A stretch of DNA of 5,612 nucleotides from Chloroflexota bacterium. GTDB lineage: Bacteria > Chloroflexota > UBA6077 > CF-72. Shown in pieces: positions 1 through 5,612 of the stretch. A program made the position numbers and the translations under genes. The notes under the pieces were generated by a model. That model worked only from the letters and a program-made list of their open reading frames with translations. It ran no database searches and was not told the DNA's origin. The stretch is taken from contig JAFAWJ010000537.1 of the NCBI GenBank assembly GCA_019242065.1, positions 1 through 5,612 of the forward strand. Direction: 5' to 3'. Each line of letters begins with the position of its first letter. Position 1 is the stretch's first letter.

Positions 1-50
1 GCACCCAGGCGAACACGGGTGGCGGTTGGGCTTTCGGCCGCTGGCAATAG
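1..50 (+). CDS. possible C-terminal tail of an unknown upstream gene (partial)
   Basis: Reading from base 3 gives an open frame, TQANTGGGWAFGRWQ, ending at a TAG at 48-50. Most of its codons end in G or C, as in the real genes of this window, which favours this frame over the two others. A second frame from base 1 also stays open until a TAA at 58-60, but its third positions are less GC-rich. If real, the gene ends 19 bases before the Rieske oxygenase start and could be cotranscribed with it. Only about 15 residues are visible, so no family can be named. The stretch could equally be noncoding leader. Confidence 0.3.
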   Translation, partial: TQANTGGGWAFGRWQ

Positions 51-59
51 CTGGCAATA
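40..59 (+). repeat. perfect tandem repeat of a 10-base unit (GCTGGCAATA x2)
   Basis: Bases 40-49 and 50-59 are identical copies of GCTGGCAATA. Each copy can be read as Trp-Gln-stop: TGG CAA TAG in one frame at 42-50, and TGG CAA TAA in another at 52-60. The second copy runs into the AAAGGA ribosome binding site of the next gene. This looks like a recent slippage duplication at the junction between an upstream gene end and the oxygenase leader. Confidence 0.8.
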
Positions 60-64
60 AAGGA
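59..64 (+). promoter_or_regulatory. ribosome binding site for the Rieske oxygenase gene
   Basis: AAAGGA lies five bases before the ATG at 70. It is a good Shine-Dalgarno match at normal spacing and supports that start. The protein also begins there with residues (LKPEQNQALMEVGAGTLMGNLL) typical of the N-terminus of phthalate-dioxygenase-like oxygenases. Confidence 0.7.
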
Positions 65-69
65 ATCGC

Positions 70-1371
70 ATGCTCAAACCTGAACAGAACCAGGCACTCA
101 TGGAAGTCGGCGCGGGCACCCTCATGGGCAATCTGCTGCGCCGCTACTGGACTCCATTTGCCGCCGCGGCCGAGCTGGACAAGAATCCCGTCAAATCTGT
201 CCGACTGATGGGCGAAGATCTGGTCCTTTACAAGGATCTGAGCGGGACCTACGGGCTGGTCGACAAGCACTGCCCCCACCGGCGCGCAGACATGTCCTAC
301 GGCTGGGTGGAGGACTGCGGACTCCGCTGCAATTACCACGGCTGGAAGTACGACGAAACTGGCGCGTGCATCGACCAGCCGTTCGAGGAGATCGCTCATC
401 CGGATGCGCGCTTCAAGGAGCGCATCACCATCAAGGCATATCCGGTGGAGGAACGTGCCGGCCTGCTGTGGGCATACATGGGTCCACAACCGGTGCCTGA
501 GGTTCCGGTGTGGGAGCCGTTCACCTGGGGCAATGGCTTCATCCAGATCGTGCTGAGCGCGATCCCATGCAACTGGTTCCAGTGCCAGGAAAACTCGATC
601 GATCCCGTCCACTTCGAGTGGCTGCACGACAACTGGGGCCAGCGACTTCGCGGGCAGGTTAATGGCAAGAAGCCCGCCACCCACCTGCGGGTCGGCTTCG
701 ACGAGTTCGACTACGGCTTTACCTACCGCCGCATTCGCGAAGGCCAATCCGAAAAGGACGAGCTGTGGACTGTCGGCCGCACGTGCTTGTGGCCGAACTG
801 TCTGTTTACGGGCAACCATTTCGAGTGGCGCGTGCCGATCGACGACGACAACACGCTGAGCATCGGCTGGTTCTTCGATCGAGTTCCGGAGGAGATGGAG
901 CCGTTCCGTCAGGAGCGCATTCCATACTGGTGGGGTCCGATAAAAGACGAGAAGACCGGTCGCTGGCTGGACTCGCACGTCATGAACCAGGATTTTGTGG
1001 CCTGGGTAGGTCAGGGGACGATTGCCGACCGGACCCAGGAGCACCTGGGCGAAAGCGATCGCGGCATCATCCTGATGCGCCGTCGGCTGCTGGAGGAAGC
1101 GGAAAAGGTCCGCGACGGACTGGAGCCGAAGGCGATCATCCGCGATCCGGAGGCGGCGCGATTTGTGGAGCTGCCCATCATCGGGCGTGACTTCTTCCTG
1201 GCGGGCTACTCCATGCGTGACGTGGCCGGCGGCAATGGCGGATTCCGCTACCCCAAGAGCTTCGTCTTCCAGGCCGGTCAGCCGGAGGAAATTACCGAGG
1301 CGTATCGCGACGCCATGGGCATGAATCCGGACGGCACGCCGCGCTTACCCGAAGCCACCGCCGTCCGGTGA
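70..1371 (+). CDS. Rieske 2Fe-2S aromatic ring-hydroxylating oxygenase, alpha subunit (phthalate 4,5-dioxygenase-like)
   Basis: This 433-residue protein should use O2 and electrons from a ferredoxin or reductase to hydroxylate or O-demethylate an aromatic substrate in the cytoplasm. The N-terminal Rieske domain (about residues 25-135) has the cluster ligands C68, H70, C87 and H90 in CPHRRAD and CNYHGWKYD. The catalytic domain has D178-x2-H181-x4-H186 in NSIDPVHFEWLHDN: the electron-bridging Asp and the two iron histidines. D308 in MNQDFVAW is the likely third iron ligand. The later QGTIADRTQEHLGESDRG stretch is typical of the phthalate/LigX-like, alpha-only oxygenases, which fit this length and need no beta subunit. 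The start is fixed by a ribosome binding site. Its stop overlaps the GTG of the hydrolase gene, so the two are cotranscribed and probably translationally coupled. No redox partner gene is in the window. The family is firm; the substrate is unknown. Confidence 0.93.
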   Translation: MLKPEQNQALMEVGAGTLMGNLLRRYWTPFAAAAELDKNPVKSVRLMGEDLVLYKDLSGTYGLVDKHCPHRRADMSYGWVEDCGLRCNYHGWKYDETGACIDQPFEEIAHPDARFKERITIKAYPVEERAGLLWAYMGPQPVPEVPVWEPFTWGNGFIQIVLSAIPCNWFQCQENSIDPVHFEWLHDNWGQRLRGQVNGKKPATHLRVGFDEFDYGFTYRRIREGQSEKDELWTVGRTCLWPNCLFTGNHFEWRVPIDDDNTLSIGWFFDRVPEEMEPFRQERIPYWWGPIKDEKTGRWLDSHVMNQDFVAWVGQGTIADRTQEHLGESDRGIILMRRRLLEEAEKVRDGLEPKAIIRDPEAARFVELPIIGRDFFLAGYSMRDVAGGNGGFRYPKSFVFQAGQPEEITEAYRDAMGMNPDGTPRLPEATAVR

Positions 1372-2168
1372 CGGACACGCTGACGCGCACCCGGTTCGAA
1401 GAACAATTCGTCGACGCCGACGGCTTTCACATCCGCTACCTGGAGGCAGGTAGCGGACCGCCGCTGGTGTACATCCACGGCGCCGGCGGGCTGCGGTTGT
1501 CGCGTGCGCACGAACTGCTCGCCGAACGCTACCGCGTGATTGCCTTTGAAGTCCCCGGCTTCAGCGGGCCAGCCAACACACGCTCCCGGTCCCACGCGGA
1601 CATTGGCGCGACCCTGGTGTTGGCGGCGCGACAGTTGGGTCTGGAGCGCTTCAGCTTGTGGGGCACCTCCTTTGGCGGCGCGGTGGCGTTGTGGGCGGCC
1701 ATCGGTGCGCCGGACGCCGTCGAGACGCTGGTCCTCGAGGGCTGCGGCGCGATCGAGCCCGCGGGCGGCTTTCCATCGGTGAGCACGCCCGCGGAGCTCC
1801 ACCACTACCTCTATGCGCATCCGGACCGGCATCCGCTCGCTGCCCCGCCTCCCCCAGAACTCCTGGCGCAGCGGCGCGCGCTGCTCGGGAGCTTGCGGCG
1901 GGTGCCACGCGAAGAGGTCGAGAGCCAGCTCGCGGGTCTCGACGTGCTGACGCTGGCCGTCTTTGGCTCACGCGATCGCTTGACTCCGCCTGAGCTCGGC
2001 CGCATCTATGCCGAAAAGATGCCGCGCTGTCACTTCGTGCTGCTGTACGACGCCGGGCACGAAGCCGCCGCCGAGCGGCCCGAGGCGCTGGCGAGCCTGG
2101 TCCAGGACTTCCTGGAGCGGCGCGAGGCGTTCATCGTCAGCGACAAGAGCTCCGTCCTTCACCCGTGA
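1368..2168 (+). CDS. alpha/beta-fold hydrolase
   Basis: The 266-residue protein is a cytoplasmic alpha/beta hydrolase with no signal peptide. After a short N-terminal beta region (FVDADGFHIRYLEAG) comes the oxyanion-hole HGAGG at 37-41. The nucleophile elbow GTSFGG follows, with Ser101 the nucleophile. D203 (VFGSRDRLTP) and H231 (YDAGHEAAAERPEAL) complete the triad. The lid between strands (about 135-188) is small and rich in Leu, Arg and Pro. Such enzymes beside Rieske oxygenases often cleave esters, lactones or meta-cleavage products (C-C hydrolases of the BphD/MhpC type), but the motifs cannot separate these. The GTG start at 1368 overlaps the oxygenase TGA (GTGA). No Shine-Dalgarno precedes it, which suggests translation by coupling to the upstream gene. 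The conventional N-terminus of the fold supports this start. Confidence 0.88.
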   Translation: MTDTLTRTRFEEQFVDADGFHIRYLEAGSGPPLVYIHGAGGLRLSRAHELLAERYRVIAFEVPGFSGPANTRSRSHADIGATLVLAARQLGLERFSLWGTSFGGAVALWAAIGAPDAVETLVLEGCGAIEPAGGFPSVSTPAELHHYLYAHPDRHPLAAPPPPELLAQRRALLGSLRRVPREEVESQLAGLDVLTLAVFGSRDRLTPPELGRIYAEKMPRCHFVLLYDAGHEAAAERPEALASLVQDFLERREAFIVSDKSSVLHP

Positions 2169-2178
2169 GCGTGACACG

Positions 2179-2946
2179 GTGACTCGTCCGAGTCCGCGGC
2201 GGCTCGGAGCGACAGCGCTCTCTCCGTCTCCAACCACGATTCGACGTGGCGCTCGCGCCTCGGCAGACGTCGCCGCCCAGATTCTGCAGGCCTTCTACTC
2301 CGATGGCCTGCAGCCGGGCGAGTGGCTCGGCACCGAGGCCAACCTGGCCGAGCGTTTCAACGTGAGCCGCGTCACCATCCGCGACGCGGTGAGCGCGCTC
2401 GCCGCCCGCGGGCTGATCGACGTCCGTGTTGGCGCCCGCGGCGGCCTGCGCATCGCCAGTGGCGACCCTGACCGCCTGATCGACGCGTTTTCGATCCAGC
2501 TCCGACTGATGGGCCTGAGCCGCGACGAACTCTTCGAAGCCATGCTGGCGATCGAGCCGGTGACCGCCGGCCTGGCCGCCGAGCGAGCCACCCCCGCCGA
2601 GCTGTGCGCGCTGCAGGACCTGGTGGACCAATCGCGTGCGGCGATCGAGACTCCCGAGGCGTTTACGGGCCTGGCGGTTAGCTTTCATCAGGCCGTGGCC
2701 GAAGCATCCAACAATCGCGCGCTGCGGGCCTCGCTGGCCGCGCTGCGCGCCACACAGCTGGAGCACCTGGGCGCCGAGACCACGCGCACGATCGCCGAGC
2801 GCGTCGCGCGGGTGCACGCCGGCATCCTGGAAGCCATCGCCGCGCACGACGCCGACGAAGCCGCCGCCCGCATGCGGAGCCACCTGGCCGCCGTCTCGCA
2901 CGCCGGCGAGCAGCCCCACGTCACGAGACTGGTCGCCAGCGTCTAA
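2179..2946 (+). CDS. GntR-family transcriptional regulator, FadR-type (FCD domain)
   Basis: This 255-residue DNA-binding regulator probably controls the neighbouring aromatic catabolic genes in response to a small organic acid. The winged helix-turn-helix spans about 28-92; LGTEANLAERFNVSRVTI followed by RDAVSALAARGLI is the classic GntR pattern, and GARGGLRI the wing. The helical FCD domain spans about 113-240, with metal-site histidines H170 (SFHQAV), H213 (RVHAGIL) and H235 (RSHLA). The Asp that normally sits four residues before the first His is Ala166 here. I chose the GTG at 2179, 10 bases after the hydrolase stop, because the open frame upstream of it only overlaps the hydrolase in another frame and no other start lies before the HTH. 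Only a weak GAG (2167-2169) precedes it, so coupling to the hydrolase is likely. The stop is 3 bases from the convergent dioxygenase stop. The ligand is unknown. Confidence 0.9.
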   Translation: MTRPSPRRLGATALSPSPTTIRRGARASADVAAQILQAFYSDGLQPGEWLGTEANLAERFNVSRVTIRDAVSALAARGLIDVRVGARGGLRIASGDPDRLIDAFSIQLRLMGLSRDELFEAMLAIEPVTAGLAAERATPAELCALQDLVDQSRAAIETPEAFTGLAVSFHQAVAEASNNRALRASLAALRATQLEHLGAETTRTIAERVARVHAGILEAIAAHDADEAAARMRSHLAAVSHAGEQPHVTRLVASV

Positions 2947-2949
2947 CCC

Positions 2950-4065
2950 TTACAGGGAGCTCTGCGTGCCGTTCCCCTCGAGGAGCGTCTGCCGCCGGTA
3001 GAGCGAAAAGGGCTTCTGAATCGGCGCGTCGTCGAACGAAAACAGCACACCGGTCTCGCCGCCGGACCCCACGAGGTGCTCGCGCCACGCCCACGTCGGC
3101 GCGCAGAACGTGTCGCCTTTTTCCCACTCCAGCCGTTGCCCGCCAATGATGCTGGACCCGCGCCCGTCCAGAACAAAGTACAGCCTCGACGCCGTATCCC
3201 GCACCGCGCGCGTGTGCTCTCCAGGCCGAATGAGCTGGGCGTGCGCGTCGATCGTCGGCAGCGTCGGCCCACCGGTGAGGGGGTTGATGTAGTCGAGCAT
3301 CACCCCCTCCTCTTCGGAGACGGCGTCACCGGCTCGCTCCATGAGCGCCAGGGTCTCTCTCACATCGCTGTAGCGATAGTTGAGGATCGGCGAGTAGTTG
3401 CCAGAAAAGCTGTCGCGATGCGGCCGGAAGCCACGGTTGTAGCGACCCTGCGAATCGTCCAGCTCGCGCGTCACCGGCTGGATCTCGTCGCCGCTCTCCA
3501 GGTCTTCGTAGAACATGGTGTCGAGCGCCAGGACGAACGGCATGTCCAGTCCGTCGAGCCACATCATGGGCTCGTCGGTCTCGTTGCCATGGTCGTGCCA
3601 GGCCCAGTTGGGCGTGGTGACGAAGTCACCGGGCCGCATCAGCGTCTTTTCGCCCGAGACGGTCGTGTAGGCGCCGTTGCCCTCGATGACCACGCGCAGC
3701 GCAGAGGGCACGTGGCGATGGGTGGGCGCGATCTCGCCAGGCATGATGAGCTGCACGCCGCTGAACAGGGTCTGGGTGGCGCCGGGTGCGCCGTTGAGGC
3801 CCGGGTTGAGGTACATCAGCACGCGCCGCTCGGCCTCTTCCGCCGAGATCCGCCGCCCCGCCTCGAGAATGCGCGGGCGCACGTCTGACCACTTCCAGAT
3901 GTGCGGCACGATCTGGGTGCGCGGCTCGTCGGTGAAGGCATCGCTCAGCACGAGCCACAGCGGCTTCAGCCAGAGCTGACGCAGCTCGTCAAGGTCCAGT
4001 CCGGCGGTGTTTTTGCTGCCTGGACTTGCGCGTTTGCGCGACCGCGTCGGGGTGTCGAGTGCCAT
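2950..4065 (-). CDS. gentisate 1,2-dioxygenase-like bicupin ring-cleavage dioxygenase
   Basis: The 371-residue cytoplasmic enzyme should open an aromatic ring with O2 and Fe(II), for gentisate giving maleylpyruvate. It has two cupin domains. The N-terminal one (about 95-175) carries PGEIAPTHRHVPSALR, with H116 and H118, then PNWAWHDHGNE with H157: the Fe ligands of the family. RR at 80-81, Q105, R124 and the WLDGLD segment also fit gentisate and salicylate dioxygenases. The C-terminal cupin (about 270-350) has lost the metal histidines (AVRDTASRLYFV) but keeps the family's FSFDDAPIQ...LYRRQ ending. A single catalytic N-terminal site is usual for the family. About 22 basic, polar residues precede the conserved part, and length is slightly above the typical 340-360. 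Salicylate 1,2-dioxygenase and 1-hydroxy-2-naphthoate dioxygenase are homologues with the same fold, so the substrate is uncertain. It is transcribed divergently from the membrane protein gene. Confidence 0.88.
   Translation of the reverse strand: MALDTPTRSRKRASPGSKNTAGLDLDELRQLWLKPLWLVLSDAFTDEPRTQIVPHIWKWSDVRPRILEAGRRISAEEAERRVLMYLNPGLNGAPGATQTLFSGVQLIMPGEIAPTHRHVPSALRVVIEGNGAYTTVSGEKTLMRPGDFVTTPNWAWHDHGNETDEPMMWLDGLDMPFVLALDTMFYEDLESGDEIQPVTRELDDSQGRYNRGFRPHRDSFSGNYSPILNYRYSDVRETLALMERAGDAVSEEEGVMLDYINPLTGGPTLPTIDAHAQLIRPGEHTRAVRDTASRLYFVLDGRGSSIIGGQRLEWEKGDTFCAPTWAWREHLVGSGGETGVLFSFDDAPIQKPFSLYRRQTLLEGNGTQSSL
3277..3309 (-). repeat. inverted repeat (imperfect 12-base-pair hairpin) inside the dioxygenase gene
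   Basis: GAGGGGGT (3277-3284) pairs with ACCCCCTC (3302-3309), and GATG (3286-3289) pairs with CATC (3298-3301). One unpaired T lies at 3285 and the loop is 8 bases (3290-3297). In the mRNA it covers codons for residues about 252-263, in the linker between the two cupin domains. No U-tract follows on either strand, so it is not a standard terminator. It may be incidental in GC-rich coding DNA. Confidence 0.5.
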
Positions 4066-4139
4066 GCCTGCGGTGTCCTCCGTCTTGGCGAAATGCTAAC
4101 CGACTCGCAGCGCGGCCTACTTCGTGCGATCCTGAGGCT
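4066..4139. promoter_or_regulatory. divergent intergenic region between the dioxygenase and membrane protein genes
   Basis: These 74 bases separate the two divergent starts and must carry at least the promoter of the dioxygenase, unless the membrane protein start lies further upstream. On the minus strand TAGCAT (4093-4098) is a possible weak -10 element, but I see no convincing -35 at 17 bases. No GntR-type TNGTNNNACNA operator is present; TCGTGCGATC near 4122 is only a partial match. This is the only gene-free gap longer than about 20 bases between complete genes, and so the best candidate site for regulator binding. Confidence 0.45.
4077..4081 (-). promoter_or_regulatory. ribosome binding site for the gentisate dioxygenase-like gene
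   Basis: On the minus strand GGAGG lies 11 bases before the ATG at 4065. The spacing is slightly long, but it is a strong Shine-Dalgarno core and supports this start, which is the only ATG ahead of the conserved region. Confidence 0.6.
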
Positions 4140-5471
4140 ATGGCACAAGTCCCGGGCGCTGATCCTGTCGGCGCCGCGCGCGGCCCGGACCAACCCGACG
4201 GTCCGCCCGAGTCTCGCGAAGCGTCGCTCACGAACGGCAGCGCTCGTCAGGCCGCGGACGGTCCCAGAGCCCTGCCGGGGCAAGATGGCCCTGACAATCC
4301 GCGCGCCGAGGCGTCGCAAGCCCGACCCGCGGGTGTGCCCAGCCCCTGGCTGCGGGCCCTCGTCCTGCCACTCATCGTCCTCGCCTGGCTGGCGGTCGCC
4401 ATCCTGGCCATCTGGGTCCTCAGCCACTTCACCCGCACCATCCTGATCCTCGTGCTCGCGGCCGTCCTGGCCTTCGCCTTCACCCCGCTCGCCAACTTCT
4501 TCGGCCGCTGGATGCCGCGTGGGCTGGCCATCGCCGTCGCCTACGTCCTGGGTCTGGCGGTGGTCTTCGGCTTCGGTGCCTACGTCGTGGGCACCGCGAT
4601 CGACCAGACCACCAACCTGGTCGCCAATTTGCCCACGTACTCGCAGCAGGCACAAGCCCTCCAGCCCCATGTCGACGACCTGCTCACGCCCCTCGGCTTC
4701 CAGCCGGGCTGGTCCGCCGACATGGAGTCGCAAGCCGTCGGACAGGTGCAGGCGTCGATTGGTGCGCTGGCTGCCGACGTGTTCCCCCGCCTGGCCGAGT
4801 TCTTCGGGGCGATCATCGACGTGGTCTTGCTGCTGATCCTGAGCGTCTATCTGTGCTCCAACGGCGCGCGGATCGCCCAGTGGCTCAAGACCGAGACACC
4901 CGGACGCGCCAACAATGCGCGGGCCCGCCAGCTGGTGTCGATCGTCAACCGCGTGATCGGCGGCTACATTCGCGGCGTTCTGCTGCTGGCGCTGCTGATC
5001 GGCGTGCTGGTCGGCGCGGGCATGGCCGTCCTCGGCGTGCCGTACGCCGTGCTGCTCGGCGTGCTCGCCTTTTTCATGGAGTTCATCCCGGTGCTCGGGG
5101 TGTTCATCTCCGGCGCCGCGGCGCTCATCGTGACTATTGCCAATTACCGCGACCTGATCCACCCCGTGATCGTGATCGTCTACTTCGTGGTGATCCACGT
5201 CATCGAAGGCGACGTGATCGGCCCGCGCATCATGGGCAAGGCCGTGGGCATCCACCCCGCCACGGGCCTGATTGCGCTGGTCGCCGGCACGGAGGTGTTC
5301 GGCATCTGGGGTGCGCTCTTCGCCGCGCCCCTGGCCGGCCTGCTGCAGGCGATCATCGTCGCCGCATGGCTCGAATTCCGCGGAGGTGGCGGACAGCAGG
5401 TGCTGCAGGCCGCCCGGACGCAGGCCACGCGCAAAACCGACGAGGTGGCCGCTCGCCGAACTAGCGCTTAG
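4140..5471 (+). CDS. AI-2E family (PerM/UPF0118) membrane transport protein
   Basis: This 443-residue inner-membrane protein belongs to the AI-2E family, whose members include the AI-2 exporter TqsA and putative cation antiporters; the substrate is not predictable. After a hydrophilic N-terminus (1-67) come membrane segments near 71-94, 99-119 and 128-152. A polar external domain (about 153-222) rich in Gln, Pro and Asp follows, then segments near 222-240, 277-299, 302-330, 338-356 and 375-410. Family signatures are FFMEFIPVLGVFISG (311-325) and EGDVIGPRIMGKAVGIHP followed by GTEVFGIWGALFAAPLAG. The ATG at 4140 is preferred over an earlier TTG at 4026, which would overlap the dioxygenase start. 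GAGG lies only two bases before the ATG, so initiation is not well supported. An internal GTG at residue 66, just before TM1, is an alternative. The stop overlaps the convergent CofD-like gene. Confidence 0.88.
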   Translation: MAQVPGADPVGAARGPDQPDGPPESREASLTNGSARQAADGPRALPGQDGPDNPRAEASQARPAGVPSPWLRALVLPLIVLAWLAVAILAIWVLSHFTRTILILVLAAVLAFAFTPLANFFGRWMPRGLAIAVAYVLGLAVVFGFGAYVVGTAIDQTTNLVANLPTYSQQAQALQPHVDDLLTPLGFQPGWSADMESQAVGQVQASIGALAADVFPRLAEFFGAIIDVVLLLILSVYLCSNGARIAQWLKTETPGRANNARARQLVSIVNRVIGGYIRGVLLLALLIGVLVGAGMAVLGVPYAVLLGVLAFFMEFIPVLGVFISGAAALIVTIANYRDLIHPVIVIVYFVVIHVIEGDVIGPRIMGKAVGIHPATGLIALVAGTEVFGIWGALFAAPLAGLLQAIIVAAWLEFRGGGGQQVLQAARTQATRKTDEVAARRTSA

Positions 5472-5612
5472 CGCAATACAGCTCTGAGGACGATGCGCGC
5501 CAACCGCGCCTCGCCGCGGCGGCCGCGCATCAGCGCGTCGGCGACGATTGGCCGCGCGCCAAGACCCTCGATCGCGTCCGCGAGACCGGCGTCCGTCGGA
5601 TCGATGAGGTAC
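5468..5612 (-). CDS. C-terminal end of a CofD/FbiA-like 2-phospho-L-lactate transferase (partial)
   Basis: The minus strand is open from the window edge for 47 codons to a TAA at 5468-5470. It encodes YLIDPTDAGLADAIEGLG, then ARPIVADALMRG, then a helix ending in LARIVLRAVLR. The pattern of a strand ending in D-x-x-D, a helix with Glu-Gly-Leu-Gly, a strand ending in D-x-L-M and a final amphipathic helix resembles the C-terminus of CofD/FbiA. That enzyme joins a phospholactyl or phosphoenolpyruvyl group to FO in coenzyme F420 synthesis. GC-rich third positions support coding. The stop overlaps the membrane protein stop by 4 bases, tail to tail. No catalytic residue lies in the visible part, so the family call rests on recognition of the tail alone. 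It is too short to appear as a conventional complete reading frame here. Confidence 0.6.
   Translation of the reverse strand, partial: YLIDPTDAGLADAIEGLGARPIVADALMRGRRGEARLARIVLRAVLR

Noticed and set aside
2008..2178. N-terminal extension of the regulator starting at the ATG at 2008
   Set aside because: It would overlap the hydrolase C-terminus, including its catalytic His, for 160 bases in another frame. The extra residues are Arg/Ser/Pro-rich and unlike a GntR protein. The GTG at 2179 fits better.
2284..2313. Perfect 9-base inverted repeat CTGCAGGCC / GGCCTGCAG with a 12-base spacer, early in the regulator gene
   Set aside because: The half-sites are 21 bases apart, which is suggestive of an operator. 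However, one or two such 9-base dyads are expected by chance in GC-rich DNA of this length, and the site does not match the GntR consensus.
2137..2919. 260-codon open frame on the minus strand
   Set aside because: It is antisense to the GntR regulator, whose HTH and FCD motifs are clear. It has no recognisable motif of its own.
3076..3888. 270-codon open frame on the plus strand
   Set aside because: It is antisense to the bicupin dioxygenase and rich in Arg, Val and His, with no domain.
4122..4132. Possible GntR operator near TCGTGCGATC in the divergent gap
   Set aside because: It matches only one half of the TNGTNNNACNA pattern.
3966..5255. 429-codon open frame on the minus strand, rich in His, Asp, Gln and Gly
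   Set aside because: It lies antisense to the AI-2E family gene and overlaps the dioxygenase start. Its composition is what antisense reading of GC-rich membrane-protein codons gives, and it shows no domain.
5464..5474. GCGC-TTA-GCGC as a terminator between the convergent genes
   Set aside because: The stem is only four base pairs with no T-tract. It is too weak for an intrinsic terminator.

Overview
The window is high-GC, tightly packed bacterial DNA of about 5.6 kb. Two of five starts are GTG, and intergenic gaps run from overlaps of a few bases to 74 bases. The incomplete gene at the right edge reads like the C-terminus of CofD/FbiA, an enzyme of coenzyme F420 synthesis. If that is right, together with the GC content, it points to an F420-making high-GC lineage such as Chloroflexota or Actinomycetota. 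Nothing here fixes the phylum.

Layout, left to right. (1) Positions 1-50 may hold the tail of an upstream gene on the + strand. It is followed by a perfect 10-base tandem repeat and a good ribosome binding site. (2) At 70-1371 (+) lies a Rieske non-heme iron oxygenase alpha subunit of the phthalate 4,5-dioxygenase-like type, with all metal ligands present. (3) At 1368-2168 (+) lies an alpha/beta-fold hydrolase with an intact Ser-Asp-His triad. Its GTG start overlaps the oxygenase stop by 4 bases. (4) At 2179-2946 (+) lies a GntR-family regulator with an FCD ligand-binding domain, beginning 10 bases after the hydrolase stop. (5) At 2950-4065 (-) lies a bicupin gentisate 1,2-dioxygenase-like ring-cleavage enzyme, convergent with the regulator and 3 bases away. 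(6) At 4066-4139 is a divergent intergenic region. (7) At 4140-5471 (+) lies an AI-2E/PerM-family membrane protein with a long hydrophilic N-terminus. (8) At 5468-5612 (-) is the C-terminal end of the CofD-like gene, tail-to-tail with the membrane protein gene and overlapping it by 4 bases.

How it fits together: the first four complete genes look like an aromatic-compound catabolic module. The oxygenase hydroxylates or demethylates an aromatic substrate, the hydrolase cuts an ester or C-C bond, the dioxygenase opens a gentisate-type ring, and the GntR regulator probably senses a pathway acid. The substrate cannot be read from the sequence. No ferredoxin or reductase partner, no maleylpyruvate isomerase and no fumarylpyruvate hydrolase lie in the window. 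The membrane protein and CofD-like gene look like unrelated flanking genes. No RNA genes, insertion sequences, CRISPR arrays or phage genes were seen, and no gene-free stretch exceeds 74 bases. I found no clear sign of a wholly new system. The most informative oddities are the pairing of a Rieske oxygenase with a gentisate-type dioxygenase and the apparent loss of one metal ligand in the regulator.
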